Source: Bacteroidales bacterium (GTDB lineage Bacteria; Bacteroidota; Bacteroidia; Bacteroidales; UBA932). Taken from it: a stretch of 64,000 bases of DNA. The position numbers were made by a program, and so were the translations under genes. Of this stretch, positions 24,220-34,094 are shown piece after piece. The stretch lies in assembly GCA_017615615.1 (NCBI GenBank), contig JAFZZW010000074.1, positions 1 through 64,000 on the forward strand, in the 5' to 3' direction. Numbering within the stretch: the stretch's first letter is position 1; each line of letters starts with the position of its first letter. The notes under the pieces are model-generated. The model had not been told where the DNA came from and did not search any database. It was given only the letters and a program-made list of their open reading frames with translations.

Positions 24220-25551
24220 CTATTTGACGGTGCGGACTGTTGTGGTAGCCCTCATGCCGCCGCATACGACGGTGTAGGACTGGCCGTTGGTGACGTCGTA
24301 CATGAAGGCGTCGGCTGCAGGAGGGAAGTACCTGCTGTACTGGCCGATATAGCGGTTGGCGTCGTCCGTGAGGGAAGGATCGGCGGCCTTGGCCTTGTTC
24401 ATGTAGTCGCATGCTACCCAGTAAGGGGCGCGGCGGGCTATTTCGTCTCCGCCGCAGGCAGCGGATCCCCAGATGGTACCGATGAGAAGGTACGCCTTTC
24501 CGGCGAGGCTCTCATCCATCGCGGGCACCTTGCTTGCCGCCTCATAGGCGGAAGCGGAACGGCCGTTCTTGAAGCAGTAGACCGCAAGCTCGTAGAGGTA
24601 TGCTGCATCCTGCTTGACGTCGGAGTCTTCCCTGTCGATAGCCTCCTGTATGTACTTGACGGCGTCGGAGACGTTGCCCTTGGAGGAGTGCAGCTTGTAC
24701 AGATAATATGCGGCAGCTGCTGAAGGCTCCAGTTTGTACATTGTGGTGACGGCGTTCAGGAAGAGGTCGTTGCTGTTGCAGTCCTCAGCCAGGGAAAGCA
24801 TCTTGACGATGTTCGTCGCCAGGGCGAGGTCGTTGGGATTGGCCTCGTAACGGGGACCGAAGAGGGCGAGAAGGTCGTCGCAGGTGGCCACCTTGCTGGA
24901 GATGAACAGGTTCTCGATGTTGGTGCGGAAGTCGGAGATCTGCTTCTTCTCAATATCGGAAGCGGGAACTATGGCGTCCAGCATCTCGATGTTGCGCTGG
25001 TACAGGTTGAGGACGGTCTCGGTGTCGAGTGAACCCTCGCCGTACAGGTCGACCGCAGACTTGAAGTCGTTGAACAGGACGGAGGCCTTGGTCTTGTCGC
25101 CGAGAGAGGCTATGACGCTCTCGTAGATGCCGTAAACCCTCTTGGTGTCCTTGGACAGGTATTTGGCGGCGTAGGTGGCCTTGTTGTTCAGCGCGGTAGC
25201 CGCATATTTGGGATACAGCTCAGCCCTCTGGTCCTGGAGAGTAAGGAGGGTATCGACCAGTCCGGCCACCATGGCAGCGTCCTTGGAATTCTTGGCGATG
25301 AGCCTCGAAACGAGGTCGGAGCCATGAATGAGGAGGTTCTGGCTGCAGGTTGCAGGGCAAAGCTTGTATGCGATGCGCCAGTTGGGCGTGGCGTCGTCAT
25401 AATTCTTCTGCTTGTAATACTCGGTGTAGTAGGAGAGATACTTGACGCACTCTTCCGCGTTCTCGCCGTACTTGCTCATGTCCTGCGCGGACAGGCGCAC
25501 TGAAGGGAGAACCACCATCAAGCTGATTGCTGCAAATAATACTTTTTTCAT
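24220..25551 (-). CDS. Exported TPR-repeat protein of the lptC cluster
   Basis: 443 aa with a signal peptide ending near SAQD. The rest is almost all helical with degenerate TPR-like pairs (for example PSAAAAYYLYKLHSSKGNVSDAVK and DAAYLYELAVYCFKNGRSA, each quoted in part). It probably acts as a periplasmic scaffold. The family is regularly placed before lptC in Bacteroidales, and the spacing here is one base, which argues for a joint role in envelope assembly. No catalytic motif is visible. Confidence 0.8.
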   Translation of the reverse strand: MKKVLFAAISLMVVLPSVRLSAQDMSKYGENAEECVKYLSYYTEYYKQKNYDDATPNWRIAYKLCPATCSQNLLIHGSDLVSRLIAKNSKDAAMVAGLVDTLLTLQDQRAELYPKYAATALNNKATYAAKYLSKDTKRVYGIYESVIASLGDKTKASVLFNDFKSAVDLYGEGSLDTETVLNLYQRNIEMLDAIVPASDIEKKQISDFRTNIENLFISSKVATCDDLLALFGPRYEANPNDLALATNIVKMLSLAEDCNSNDLFLNAVTTMYKLEPSAAAAYYLYKLHSSKGNVSDAVKYIQEAIDREDSDVKQDAAYLYELAVYCFKNGRSASAYEAASKVPAMDESLAGKAYLLIGTIWGSAACGGDEIARRAPYWVACDYMNKAKAADPSLTDDANRYIGQYSRYFPPAADAFMYDVTNGQSYTVVCGGMRATTTVRTVK

Positions 25552-25576
25552 ATCGATCGGTTATTACATTGTTAAA

Positions 25577-26905
25577 CTAATCGTACGCGAACTTCTGGAA
25601 CCAGATGTCGAATAAGTTGAATCCGACCGAGAAATTTATGTATCTCTCCTGGATCATATTGTTCTTCAAAGAGCCCCTTTGTCCAAAGTCTATGCCAAAA
25701 GTGATTCCGTTGTACCAGCGGAAGACCGGCAGAGTGGCCCCGAGGGTGATTCCGAAGGAGTTTACGGGAGCCCCGTCGAGAAGATAATAATCGTTTTTCC
25801 AGTAAGCTCCGGCGCGGTATGCTATCTTGCGCCAGTAGTAGCGTATGTCGTTCCTGTTGGGTACGTATTCGAACCCGAGGCGGTAGGATTCAGAGAGGGA
25901 GGAGGTGAATACCGACTTGCCTCCGGTGGCGGTTATATTGCCGGTAAAGCCCTCGGCGGTATCCATTCCGGTGGGACGCCAGTCGGAACGGGTGTAGTCG
26001 AACTCCGCCTGGAACTTGTCTGCGTACCGGAAGGAAACGCCGATGCCCTTTTCACTGGCGAGCCGGACGCCAGAGGGCGAGCCGGCCTTGTAGTAAAGCG
26101 TATCCGATGCGGCGGAACCGGTGGAATAGCGGTAATGCTGGGTGTGACCGCCGAGGTTGGCCGCCGTACGGTAAGTGGCGCCGAGGGTAAGTGACGCCTT
26201 GGGGCCGAGCGGCTGCTCGTACTGCAGGCCGAACTTGCCTGCGGGTGCGTGAAGCTGGAGCAGATGTCCGTTGGAGGCTCCGTTATAGGATGCGTCGGAG
26301 AAGGTTTCGGTGAAGGTCTTGTCGATCTTGCCGAAGTAGTAGATGAATTCCGCGCCGATGGAAAGCCTGCGCCAGAAGGTTGCGCCCGCGGAGGCGAACA
26401 GCTGGTAGATACTTCCCTGGCCCTTGGCGGAATAGTCTATGTTGCCGGTACGGCCGATCAGGGAATAATCGGTGAAACTGTATGAATACCCGTATCCGGT
26501 GCTGCTCATGGGCATGATTCCCACCATCATGGCGGAAGACCTCCAGAGCGGGAAGGAAATCATTAGATCGCCGATGTTGGCGGTGTTGGATGCCGAGCGC
26601 ATGTCTCCCTGGCGGAACATCCTGTTGTCCTGGATTATTGAATAATCGGCCATGAACGCAAGGGTGTCCCTCGCAGTGACGGCGGCGGGATTGACGGGAT
26701 TGAGGAACCTGTGGTTGCGGGAGGCGATGCCGACTCCGCCCATGGTCTTGTTGTATGCAGTGCCGGGAGACGCGAGGTCTCCTATCCCGTATATGGAATA
26801 GGGGGTGTAGCTTCCGAAGGTCTGGGCGGAGAGGCTCAGGCCGGTGCATGTCAGCAACAGGATTGCCGACAGAAGGCTACGCAATGTTCTTCCTGACATA
26901 TTCAT
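25577..26905 (-). CDS. Putative outer membrane beta-barrel protein of the coaX-lptC cluster
   Basis: About 442 aa. The frame opens with a TTG (26920), but ATG at 26905 or 26899 gives a better signal peptide (ILLLTCTGLSLSAQ). The mature protein starts FGSYTPYSIYGIGDL and continues as repeated amphipathic strands rich in Tyr, Gly and Ser, consistent with a FadL/PorV-like barrel. The N-terminal NKTMGGVGIASR motif resembles the plug-like start of such proteins. The start overlaps the coaX 3' end by about 28 nt. A conserved Bacteroidales family without a proven substrate. Confidence 0.7.
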   Translation of the reverse strand: MNMSGRTLRSLLSAILLLTCTGLSLSAQTFGSYTPYSIYGIGDLASPGTAYNKTMGGVGIASRNHRFLNPVNPAAVTARDTLAFMADYSIIQDNRMFRQGDMRSASNTANIGDLMISFPLWRSSAMMVGIMPMSSTGYGYSYSFTDYSLIGRTGNIDYSAKGQGSIYQLFASAGATFWRRLSIGAEFIYYFGKIDKTFTETFSDASYNGASNGHLLQLHAPAGKFGLQYEQPLGPKASLTLGATYRTAANLGGHTQHYRYSTGSAASDTLYYKAGSPSGVRLASEKGIGVSFRYADKFQAEFDYTRSDWRPTGMDTAEGFTGNITATGGKSVFTSSLSESYRLGFEYVPNRNDIRYYWRKIAYRAGAYWKNDYYLLDGAPVNSFGITLGATLPVFRWYNGITFGIDFGQRGSLKNNMIQERYINFSVGFNLFDIWFQKFAYD

Positions 26906-27605
26906 CGGTAATAATGGCAAGACCCATGAGTCCGAGATTACAGACTACAAAGATGGGATTTTTCATTTGAGAGGCAAAATAAATTGCGTCTCCGCCTGTG
27001 AAAATCACTACGTTTTCCGGGTTGGAGCGCATATATCCCTCGATTTCAAATTTTATACCCGAAATGACTCCTGACTCTATCGAACTCTGAAGGGAGTCTC
27101 CGGGAAATCTTGTTCCGGAAGGCATGTTGACGAGGGGAAGAGCCCTGGAATAGCGGTTCACCGCCTTGAAACGGGTACGGCATCCAAGGGAGATGTTTCC
27201 GCCGCGGTAACTGCCCTTTTCGTCCATGAAGTCCACGGTAAGGGTGGTTCCGAAGTCGAACACCGTGCAGGCCTTGTCCTTGAACAGGTAACGCGCGGCA
27301 ACGAGGGACGAGGCCCTGTCGCCGGTCAGATATCCGGGGAATCCGTAGCTTTCCAGCAACTCCGGATGGGAGGTGTCGAGAAGAAGAAGGTTGGGACAGG
27401 CGGCTTCCAGAACTGATTTTTCCTCCGGCGTGATGTTGCGTACGGATACTACCGCCATTACCAGAGGAGCCTGCCTTGCGGTCAGGGCCGTGATGAAATC
27501 CATCACCCTTTCCCCCTGGTAACGGAAAGTCTTGCCGAGAACGGTTCCGTCCGACCAGGCTGCCTTGACTGCAGTGTTGCCTATTTCAACCAACAGGTTC
27601 GACAT
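26877..27605 (-). CDS. coaX: Type III pantothenate kinase
   Basis: 242 aa, normal for CoaX. Motifs follow the ASKHA order: the phosphate-binding start reads VEIGNTAVK (usual D-x-GN), then GYLTGDRASSLVAARY (about 92-107), and FDFGTTLTVDFMDEKG (about 117-132) with GGNISLGCRTRFKAV. It phosphorylates pantothenate in the first step of coenzyme A synthesis. Two oddities: the first Asp is Glu, and the GGxI-P-G loop has Leu for Pro. It is still likely to be active because the other ligands remain. A -7 element lies 16 nt upstream, just after mfd. Confidence 0.93.
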   Translation of the reverse strand: MSNLLVEIGNTAVKAAWSDGTVLGKTFRYQGERVMDFITALTARQAPLVMAVVSVRNITPEEKSVLEAACPNLLLLDTSHPELLESYGFPGYLTGDRASSLVAARYLFKDKACTVFDFGTTLTVDFMDEKGSYRGGNISLGCRTRFKAVNRYSRALPLVNMPSGTRFPGDSLQSSIESGVISGIKFEIEGYMRSNPENVVIFTGGDAIYFASQMKNPIFVVCNLGLMGLAIITDEYVRKNIA

Positions 27606-27621
27606 AATTAGATATAGCCTA

Positions 27622-27629
27622 CAAATTTA
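27622..27629 (-). promoter_or_regulatory. -7 element of coaX
   Basis: Minus strand TAAATTTG matches TAnnTTTG, 16 nt before the coaX ATG, between mfd and coaX, so the cluster can be transcribed separately from mfd. Confidence 0.5.
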
Positions 27630-27635
27630 GGAATT

Positions 27636-30600
27636 TTATTCCAACTTACTAAGGATTAGCCGGGCTTTTTGCAGCGACTCCACGTTTCTGGTTATGAGTT
27701 TGAGCCTTCCCTTGCTCTGTTTGAACTCCAGCGAATACACTCCGGCGTTGACCCTGTCCAGAACCTTTGTGAACACTTCGGACTGGAAATACGGGGACAT
27801 CTGGTTGGCGATGAAGAATGCAATGAACATCCCGTTCTTCACCACTATGCGGTCGAAGCCCAACCGGGCTCCGGCGTTGCGTATCTTCACCACCTCGAAC
27901 AGGTTCTCCACCTCGGCGGGGAGGTGGCCGAAGCGGTCCTGGAGCTGGAGTTTGAAGAGGTCTATTTCCTTGTCGGAAGATATGGAATCGAGCTGTTTGT
28001 AAATACGTATCTTCTCCGCGGTAACGTCGATGTACTCGTCCGGGATGAGGGCCGGCTGGTCGGTTTCCACGGTGCAGTCGGTGGTGAAGGCTCCCCTGTC
28101 GCTGCGGGTTATTATTCCGGATTCTATTCCGAGTTCTTCCATCGCTTCCGACAGTATCTTCTGATACGTTTCGAATCCCATATCGCTGATGAATCCGCTC
28201 TGCTCGGCGCCCAGCAGGTTGCCCGCGCCACGGATGTCGAGGTCCTGCATGGCGATGTTGAATCCGCTTCCCAGGTCGCTGAATTCCTCTATTGCCTTGA
28301 GCCTTCGGCGGGCGTCGTCGGTAAGGGTGGTAAGAGGAGGTACTATGAGGTAGCAGAATGCCTTGCGGTTGGACCTGCCCACGCGTCCGCGGAGCTGGTG
28401 AAGGTCGCTCAGGCCTATGTTCTGTGCCTGGTTGATTATTATGGTATTCGCGTTGGGAATGTCGAGGCCGTTCTCTATTATCGTGGTACAGAGAAGCATG
28501 TCGTAATCGCCCCGGATGAATTCCAGCATCCTGTTTTCAAGGTCCTTGGAATCCATCTGGCCGTGCGCCATGCATATTTTCATATCCGGAATCAGGCGGT
28601 GGAGGATTTCGTATATGGCCGGCAGTTCCTCAACCTTGTTGTGGAGGAAGAATATCTGACCGCCGCGGTTGAGTTCGTAATTGACTATGCTGCGTATCTC
28701 GTCCTTGTCGAACAGGATTATCTCGGTCTGGATAGGGATCCTGTTGGGCGGAGGGGTGTTGATTATGCTGAGGTCGCGGGCGCCGAGCAGTGAGAACTGC
28801 AGGGTACGGGGAATGGGGGTGGCCGTCAGGGTGAGGGTATCGACAGCGGAGCGCATCTTGCGGAGTTTTTCTTTGGCCGCGACGCCAAATTTCTGCTCCT
28901 CGTCTATTACCAGCAGGCCCAGATCCTTGAACACGAATGCGTCGGACAGTATTTTATGCGTTCCTATCAGTATGTCTATCTTGCCTTCCTCCAGACGCTT
29001 CTTGATGTCGCTGATTTCTTTTGCCGTACGCAGGCGGCTTACGTAATCGACCGTACACGGAAGATTCTTCAAGCGGTCGGAGAATGTGGTGAAATGCTGG
29101 AGCGCAAGGATGGTGGTAGGAACCAGCACCGCGGTCTGCTTGCCGTCAACTGCCGCCTTGAACGCCGCACGGATGGCAATTTCCGTCTTGCCGAAACCCA
29201 CGTCGCCGCAGACCAGGCGGTCCATCGGACAGGTGTCTTCCATGTCGTGCTTGACTGCCTTCGAGGCAAGTTCCTGGTCGGGGGTGTCTTCATACATGAA
29301 GGAAGACTCAAGTTCTTCCTGAAGGTAGGTGTCAGGAGAGAATGCGTAAGCCTTGGATGCCTTGCGGCGGGCGTACAACTGGATGAGATCCTTAGCTATA
29401 TCCTTGACCCTGGATTTGGCGTTGCCCTTGAGCGTGAGCCATGTCTTGGATCCAAGTTTGTTGATCTTGGGAGGCTCGCCGTCGCGCGAACGGAAACGGG
29501 ATATCTTATGCAGTGAGTGGACCGATACGAACACGACGTCGCCGTCCTTGTAGGTTATCTTCACCACTTCGTTCACCCGGCCGTAATCATCCCTGAGCCG
29601 CACCAGGCCCCCGAATATGCCTACGCCATGGTCGATATGCACCACATAATCCCCTATGTTGAAGGAGTTGAGGTCGTTGATGGTGAGTTGCTCCGTCTTT
29701 TCAACGCTTCGGCGAAGGCTTACACGATGGAAACGGTCGAATATCTCGTGGTCGGAGTAGCAGCAGATACGGTCCTGTTTGTCGATGAATCCGTTGTGGA
29801 TATTCTTTCCTTTTACGAATTCCGGAATAAGGCCTCCGTTCTGGGACAGGATGGACTGGATGCGGTCGAGCTGGTTGGCCTTGTCACCATATATCAGCAC
29901 CTTGTAGCCTTCTTCTATCTTTTCCCTTATATCTTCCGCAAGCAGTTCAAAATTCTTGTTGAATACAGGCTGGGGAGCTATCTCGAAGTCTACCGTGTCA
30001 GGATTCTGGACAGATAAGGGGGTGTCTATGAATACCCTTTTGTAGTTATGCGTCAGATGGAAAAAAGGCTTATCCTTGTACATGTCGGAGGAATCAAGCC
30101 AAAGGATGGTTCCCCGGGGGAGGATTTCAATTATATTCAACTCTCCTGATTCTCCGTCAGATATTATTCCGGATACTATGTCGGCATGGTCGACCTGTTC
30201 CCTGGACAGCTGTGTATTGCAGTCGAAGAGGTTTATCTTTTCAATCTCGTCTCCCCAAAACGATATGCGGAACGGGTAATTCCTGGAATACGAGAATATG
30301 TCGACTATCGAACCCCTTATTGCGAACTGGCCGGGAGCCGACACGAAATCGGCCTTTTCGAAACCCTCCCCTATAAGTCTGGCAGAGAGTTTTTCATGTG
30401 ACAGTTCATCGCCGGGTTTAATGGAAATGATGGAGTCGGATATGGTTTTGCGTCCCGGAACAGCCTCTTCCAGGGCCTCGGGATATGTTACTATGAACAA
30501 TCTTTCGCCGTTGAATCCGAGTATCTTCTCTATTGCCGAAGTGCGCTGCACACCGAGGGAGGATTTGTAATTGCTCCGCTCTACGTTCTTGCCGGATGAA

Positions 30601-30821
30601 GGAAGGAAGAAAACACAGTCTCCTTCAGTGAGGCTGTAAAGGTCGGCGGCGCAGTATTCCGCCGCTTCCCTGCCGGGAAGGATTATGAAATTGATGCAAG
30701 GAGTTGCAACCTCTTCCGTTATAAACCACCTGGCGGACAGAAACAGCCCGCGGCAGAATACGTCCTTGGAGGAAGATATCCTGTCACGAAGTATCGATGA
30801 AGATTTGCTGTTTATCAACAT
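27636..30821 (-). CDS. mfd: Transcription-repair coupling factor Mfd
   Basis: 1061 aa. It has the UvrB-like N-terminal part, a CarD-like RNA polymerase interaction domain near residues 370-450 (FNIGDYVVHIDHGVGIF), an SF2/RecG-like motor with Walker A GDVGFGKTEIA, Walker B VIDEEQKFG, and motifs SATPIPRTLQ (as TATPIPRTLQ) and RGRVGRS, then the C-terminal TRCF domain. Mfd removes RNA polymerase stalled at DNA lesions and recruits UvrA. It is slightly shorter than E. coli Mfd (1148 aa), as in other Bacteroidota. Third-position GC appears lower than in most of the window. Confidence 0.97.
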   Translation of the reverse strand: MLINSKSSSILRDRISSSKDVFCRGLFLSARWFITEEVATPCINFIILPGREAAEYCAADLYSLTEGDCVFFLPSSGKNVERSNYKSSLGVQRTSAIEKILGFNGERLFIVTYPEALEEAVPGRKTISDSIISIKPGDELSHEKLSARLIGEGFEKADFVSAPGQFAIRGSIVDIFSYSRNYPFRISFWGDEIEKINLFDCNTQLSREQVDHADIVSGIISDGESGELNIIEILPRGTILWLDSSDMYKDKPFFHLTHNYKRVFIDTPLSVQNPDTVDFEIAPQPVFNKNFELLAEDIREKIEEGYKVLIYGDKANQLDRIQSILSQNGGLIPEFVKGKNIHNGFIDKQDRICCYSDHEIFDRFHRVSLRRSVEKTEQLTINDLNSFNIGDYVVHIDHGVGIFGGLVRLRDDYGRVNEVVKITYKDGDVVFVSVHSLHKISRFRSRDGEPPKINKLGSKTWLTLKGNAKSRVKDIAKDLIQLYARRKASKAYAFSPDTYLQEELESSFMYEDTPDQELASKAVKHDMEDTCPMDRLVCGDVGFGKTEIAIRAAFKAAVDGKQTAVLVPTTILALQHFTTFSDRLKNLPCTVDYVSRLRTAKEISDIKKRLEEGKIDILIGTHKILSDAFVFKDLGLLVIDEEQKFGVAAKEKLRKMRSAVDTLTLTATPIPRTLQFSLLGARDLSIINTPPPNRIPIQTEIILFDKDEIRSIVNYELNRGGQIFFLHNKVEELPAIYEILHRLIPDMKICMAHGQMDSKDLENRMLEFIRGDYDMLLCTTIIENGLDIPNANTIIINQAQNIGLSDLHQLRGRVGRSNRKAFCYLIVPPLTTLTDDARRRLKAIEEFSDLGSGFNIAMQDLDIRGAGNLLGAEQSGFISDMGFETYQKILSEAMEELGIESGIITRSDRGAFTTDCTVETDQPALIPDEYIDVTAEKIRIYKQLDSISSDKEIDLFKLQLQDRFGHLPAEVENLFEVVKIRNAGARLGFDRIVVKNGMFIAFFIANQMSPYFQSEVFTKVLDRVNAGVYSLEFKQSKGRLKLITRNVESLQKARLILSKLE

Positions 30822-31056
30822 CTTTATGTTTATAACTCTGTTAATAACCCCGGTATTTACCTGTTAATATCTTTTATCGGCGGATTTTAAACAGGAATTC
30901 AAGGAGCCATCCACAAAATTTTCAACTCTCTTTTTAAATTCAATACTTTGATAATCAATATTGTTATCTGGTTTTCAACATTTCAACCGGGTAATAATAC
31001 AACATCAAAATAAATATAAAAAGAATTATATTTGTAATTGTAAAGAATCAGACGGA
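30822..31056. other. AT-rich divergent spacer between mfd and ruvB
   Basis: 235 bp without a gene, markedly AT-rich compared with its surroundings. It contains DnaA-box-like 9-mers CCATCCACA (30907-30915, 7 of 9) and TTTTCAACA (30972-30980, 7 of 9), and TTATCAACA (30812-30820, 8 of 9) lies at its edge. An imperfect palindrome at 30950-30968 (arms GATAA and TTATC) could be an operator. The ruvB promoter is at 31027-31034. Confidence 0.5.
31027..31034 (+). promoter_or_regulatory. -7 element of ruvB
   Basis: TATATTTG matches TAnnTTTG and ends 22 nt before the ATG at 31057. Confidence 0.55.
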
Positions 31057-32079
31057 ATGACCGACTTCGACCCACACAATACAAACGAGGGCAAAGATAA
31101 GGATTTAGACGGAATAATCAGACCCCGCGAGCTCGAAGATTTCACCGGCCAGAGTGAAATCGTATCAAACCTGAGGATCTATATCCAGGCTGCTAAAATG
31201 CGTGGGGAAGCACTTGACCATACGCTGTTCCATGGTCCTCCAGGCCTGGGCAAAACCACCCTGGCCCATATAATAGCCAATGAAATGGGGGTAAACATGA
31301 AGATTACCTCCGGTCCCGTGCTTGACCGCCCCGGCGACCTTGCCGGACTTCTGACTTCCCTGGAGAGCGGAGATGTTCTTTTCATCGACGAAATCCACCG
31401 TCTCTCCCCTGAGGTAGAGGAGTATCTTTACTCCGCAATGGAAGATTATGTCATAGACATAATGATAGACAAAGGCCCCGGAGCCCGTTCCGTCCGCATT
31501 TCTCTTAATCCTTTTACCCTTGTGGGCGCCACCACGCGCGCCGGTCTGCTTACCGCTCCGCTCCGCGAACGCTTCGGAATAAACTGCGGCCTTGAGTACT
31601 ACGATACAGATCAGCTGGTAAAGATAGTAAAGCGCAGCGCCGCCATACTGAAAATAGGCATCGATGAAGATGCGGCCCGCGAAATAGCTCTCCGCAGCCG
31701 CGGCACTCCACGAATCGCCAACGGCCTTCTCAAGCGTGTACGCGATTTCGCACAGGTGATGGGCGACGGTCATATAGACCTCAAGATTGCCCGTTACGCT
31801 CTTGATAAACTCAATATCGACACCCGCGGACTTGATGCGATAGACAATAAGATACTCCGTACCATTATCACTACCTTCAAAGGCGGTCCGGTCGGCGCCA
31901 ATACCATAGCGACCGCCATAGGCGAGGATCAGGGGACCTTCGAGGAGGTCTACGAACCTTTCCTTATCAAGGAGGGTTTCATAGTGAGAACCCAGCGCGG
32001 ACGCATAGCTACAGAATTGTCATATAAACACCTCGGTTACCAAAAGGAACCTCAGGAAGGTACTTTGTTCGCCGAGTGA
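31057..32079 (+). CDS. ruvB: Holliday junction branch migration ATPase RuvB
   Basis: 340 aa from ATG at 31057; the frame extends upstream but through the AT-rich promoter. AAA+ motifs are complete: Walker [10 protein letters not shown], Walker [11 protein letters not shown], sensor region [10 protein letters not shown] and the RuvB arginine-finger block LRERFG. The C-terminal winged helix ends in [14 protein letters not shown]. RuvB drives branch migration with RuvA, whose gene is at 39242-39835. RuvC is not in the window. Confidence 0.98.
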   Translation: MTDFDPHNTNEGKDKDLDGIIRPRELEDFTGQSEIVSNLRIYIQAAKMRGEALDHTLFHGPPGLGKTTLAHIIANEMGVNMKITSGPVLDRPGDLAGLLTSLESGDVLFIDEIHRLSPEVEEYLYSAMEDYVIDIMIDKGPGARSVRISLNPFTLVGATTRAGLLTAPLRERFGINCGLEYYDTDQLVKIVKRSAAILKIGIDEDAAREIALRSRGTPRIANGLLKRVRDFAQVMGDGHIDLKIARYALDKLNIDTRGLDAIDNKILRTIITTFKGGPVGANTIATAIGEDQGTFEEVYEPFLIKEGFIVRTQRGRIATELSYKHLGYQKEPQEGTLFAE

Positions 32080-32146
32080 TTGCAGTTATGGGTAAAAATA
32101 ATTAAAATTGCAGACTGATTCTGATTACCAATTTAACAATTATAAG

Positions 32147-34093
32147 ATGGCTGATAAATTTTCTTCCAAAATTCCCGAAGGACCTTTAGCCCAGAAATGG
32201 ACGAAGCGTAAATCGGAAATTCATCTCGTAAGCCCCAACAACAAGCGGAAACTGGAAATAATCGTTGTAGGAACCGGCCTCGGCGGTGCGTCCGCCGCCG
32301 CTTCCCTGGGAGAACTTGGCTATAACGTCAAGATTTTCTGCATAAGCGATTCACCCCGCCGCGCCCATTCCATCGCGGCCCAGGGCGGTATCAACGCCGC
32401 CAAGAATTATCAGAACGACAACGACTCCGTTTACCGTCTGTTCTACGATACTATCAAAGGTGGAGATTACCGTTCCCGCGAGGCAAACGTCTATCGTCTT
32501 GCCGAGGTCAGCGCAGCCATCATCGACCAGTGCGTCGCCCAGGGAATCCCCTTCGCACGTGAGTACGGCGGCTATCTTGCCAACCGTTCTTTCGGCGGCG
32601 TCCAGGTGAGCCGTACTTTCTATGCAAGGGGCCAGACCGGTCAGCAGCTGCTTCTTGGAGCCTATGCGGCACTTAATAAAGAGATTTCGATGGGTACCGT
32701 CAAGTCTTATCCCCGTCACGAGATGCTCGACCTCGTTGTAGTCAACGGCGAGGCAAAGGGTATCATAACCCGCAACCTCGTGACCGGCCAGCTCGAGAGG
32801 TTCGGCGCGCATGCGGTTATAATTGCAACCGGCGGTTATGGAAATACCTATTTCCTTTCCACTAACGCTATGAATTCCAACGGTTCCGCCGCGCTGCAGT
32901 GCTATAAGAAGGGTGCTTATTTTGCAAATCCCTGCTTCGCCCAGATCCATCCTACATGCATACCGGTACACGGCGACCAGCAGTGCAAACTCACCCTTAT
33001 GTCCGAGTCCCTGCGCAACGACGGCCGTATATGGGTTCCCAAGAAGAAAGAAGATGTCGAAAAACTCCGCAAGCATGAGATAAAGCCTTCCCAGATACCG
33101 GAAGAAGACCGTGACTACTACCTCGAGCGCCGTTATCCCGCCTTCGGAAACCTCGTTCCCAGGGATGTTGCTTCCCGTGCGGCCAAGGAGAGATGCGATG
33201 CAGGTTTCGGCGTCAACGAAACGGGCAAGGCCGTATTTCTCGATTTCTCCGAGGCTATCAACCGCCTGGGGCACCAGAAAGTGGCAGAGCGTTACGGCAA
33301 CCTCTTCGAAATGTACGAGAAGATAACCGCTTCTTCTCCCTGGGAGGAGCCTATGATGATATATCCCGCCATTCACTACACCATGGGAGGTATATGGGTC
33401 GATTACGATCTTCAGACCACCATTCCCGGCCTGTACGCCATCGGAGAAGCCAATTTCTCCGACCACGGCGGCAACCGTCTCGGCGCTTCAGCCCTCATGC
33501 AAGGCCTTGCGGACGGCTATTTCATCGTTCCCGTCACTATCGGCGACTACCTTTCCAAAAAGTTCTCCGAGCCCAAGACCGACGTCAACCTTCCCGAATT
33601 CATCGAGGCGGAAAAGGCGGTACAGGCCCGTATTGACAGACTCCTTTCCATAAACGGCACCGAGACCGTTGATTCCATCCACAAGGAACTCGGCCATATA
33701 ATGTGGGAGTATGTAGGTATGGCCCGCGACAAGGAAGGTCTGCAGAAGGCCATCAGCCTTATTAAGGACCTCCGCAAACGTTTCTACGAGAACGTCAAGG
33801 TTCCCGGAAGCCAGTTCGAATTCAACCAGGAACTGGAAAAGGCCCTGCGTCTGGAAGACTTCTTCGACATCGGTGAACTGATGGCCCGCGACGCCCTCAA
33901 CCGCAACGAGTCCTGCGGCGGCCACTTCCGTGTTGAAAGCCAGACGGACGAAGGCGAAGCCAAGAGAGACGACGCCAACTATATGTATGTCGCTGCATGG
34001 GAGTATAAGGGAGAAGGCGTGGATCCGGAACTCCATAAGGAGCCTCTCGTGTACGAAAACATCAAGGTTATTACCAGAAATTACAAGGACTAA
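32147..34093 (+). CDS. sdhA: Fumarate reductase/succinate dehydrogenase flavoprotein subunit
   Basis: 648 aa from ATG at 32147. The FAD-binding Rossmann motif is [15 protein letters not shown] (about 37-51), the FAD-linkage region contains [16 protein letters not shown], and catalytic-site segments HPTCIP and GGIWVDYDL are present. Its length and the C-terminal layout match the B-type (Bacteroides/Wolinella-like) enzymes, which reduce fumarate with menaquinol during anaerobic growth. The iron-sulfur gene follows after 1 base. The cytochrome b subunit gene that usually precedes it in Bacteroidales is missing; ruvB lies there instead, 67 bp away. Confidence 0.95.
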   Translation: MADKFSSKIPEGPLAQKWTKRKSEIHLVSPNNKRKLEIIVVGTGLGGASAAASLGELGYNVKIFCISDSPRRAHSIAAQGGINAAKNYQNDNDSVYRLFYDTIKGGDYRSREANVYRLAEVSAAIIDQCVAQGIPFAREYGGYLANRSFGGVQVSRTFYARGQTGQQLLLGAYAALNKEISMGTVKSYPRHEMLDLVVVNGEAKGIITRNLVTGQLERFGAHAVIIATGGYGNTYFLSTNAMNSNGSAALQCYKKGAYFANPCFAQIHPTCIPVHGDQQCKLTLMSESLRNDGRIWVPKKKEDVEKLRKHEIKPSQIPEEDRDYYLERRYPAFGNLVPRDVASRAAKERCDAGFGVNETGKAVFLDFSEAINRLGHQKVAERYGNLFEMYEKITASSPWEEPMMIYPAIHYTMGGIWVDYDLQTTIPGLYAIGEANFSDHGGNRLGASALMQGLADGYFIVPVTIGDYLSKKFSEPKTDVNLPEFIEAEKAVQARIDRLLSINGTETVDSIHKELGHIMWEYVGMARDKEGLQKAISLIKDLRKRFYENVKVPGSQFEFNQELEKALRLEDFFDIGELMARDALNRNESCGGHFRVESQTDEGEAKRDDANYMYVAAWEYKGEGVDPELHKEPLVYENIKVITRNYKD

Positions 34094-34094
34094 T

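Noticed and set aside
30822..31056. Definite oriC call
   Set aside because: DnaA-like boxes are imperfect, no dnaA or dnaN is in view, and gene directions to the right do not fit, so it is listed only as a possibility.
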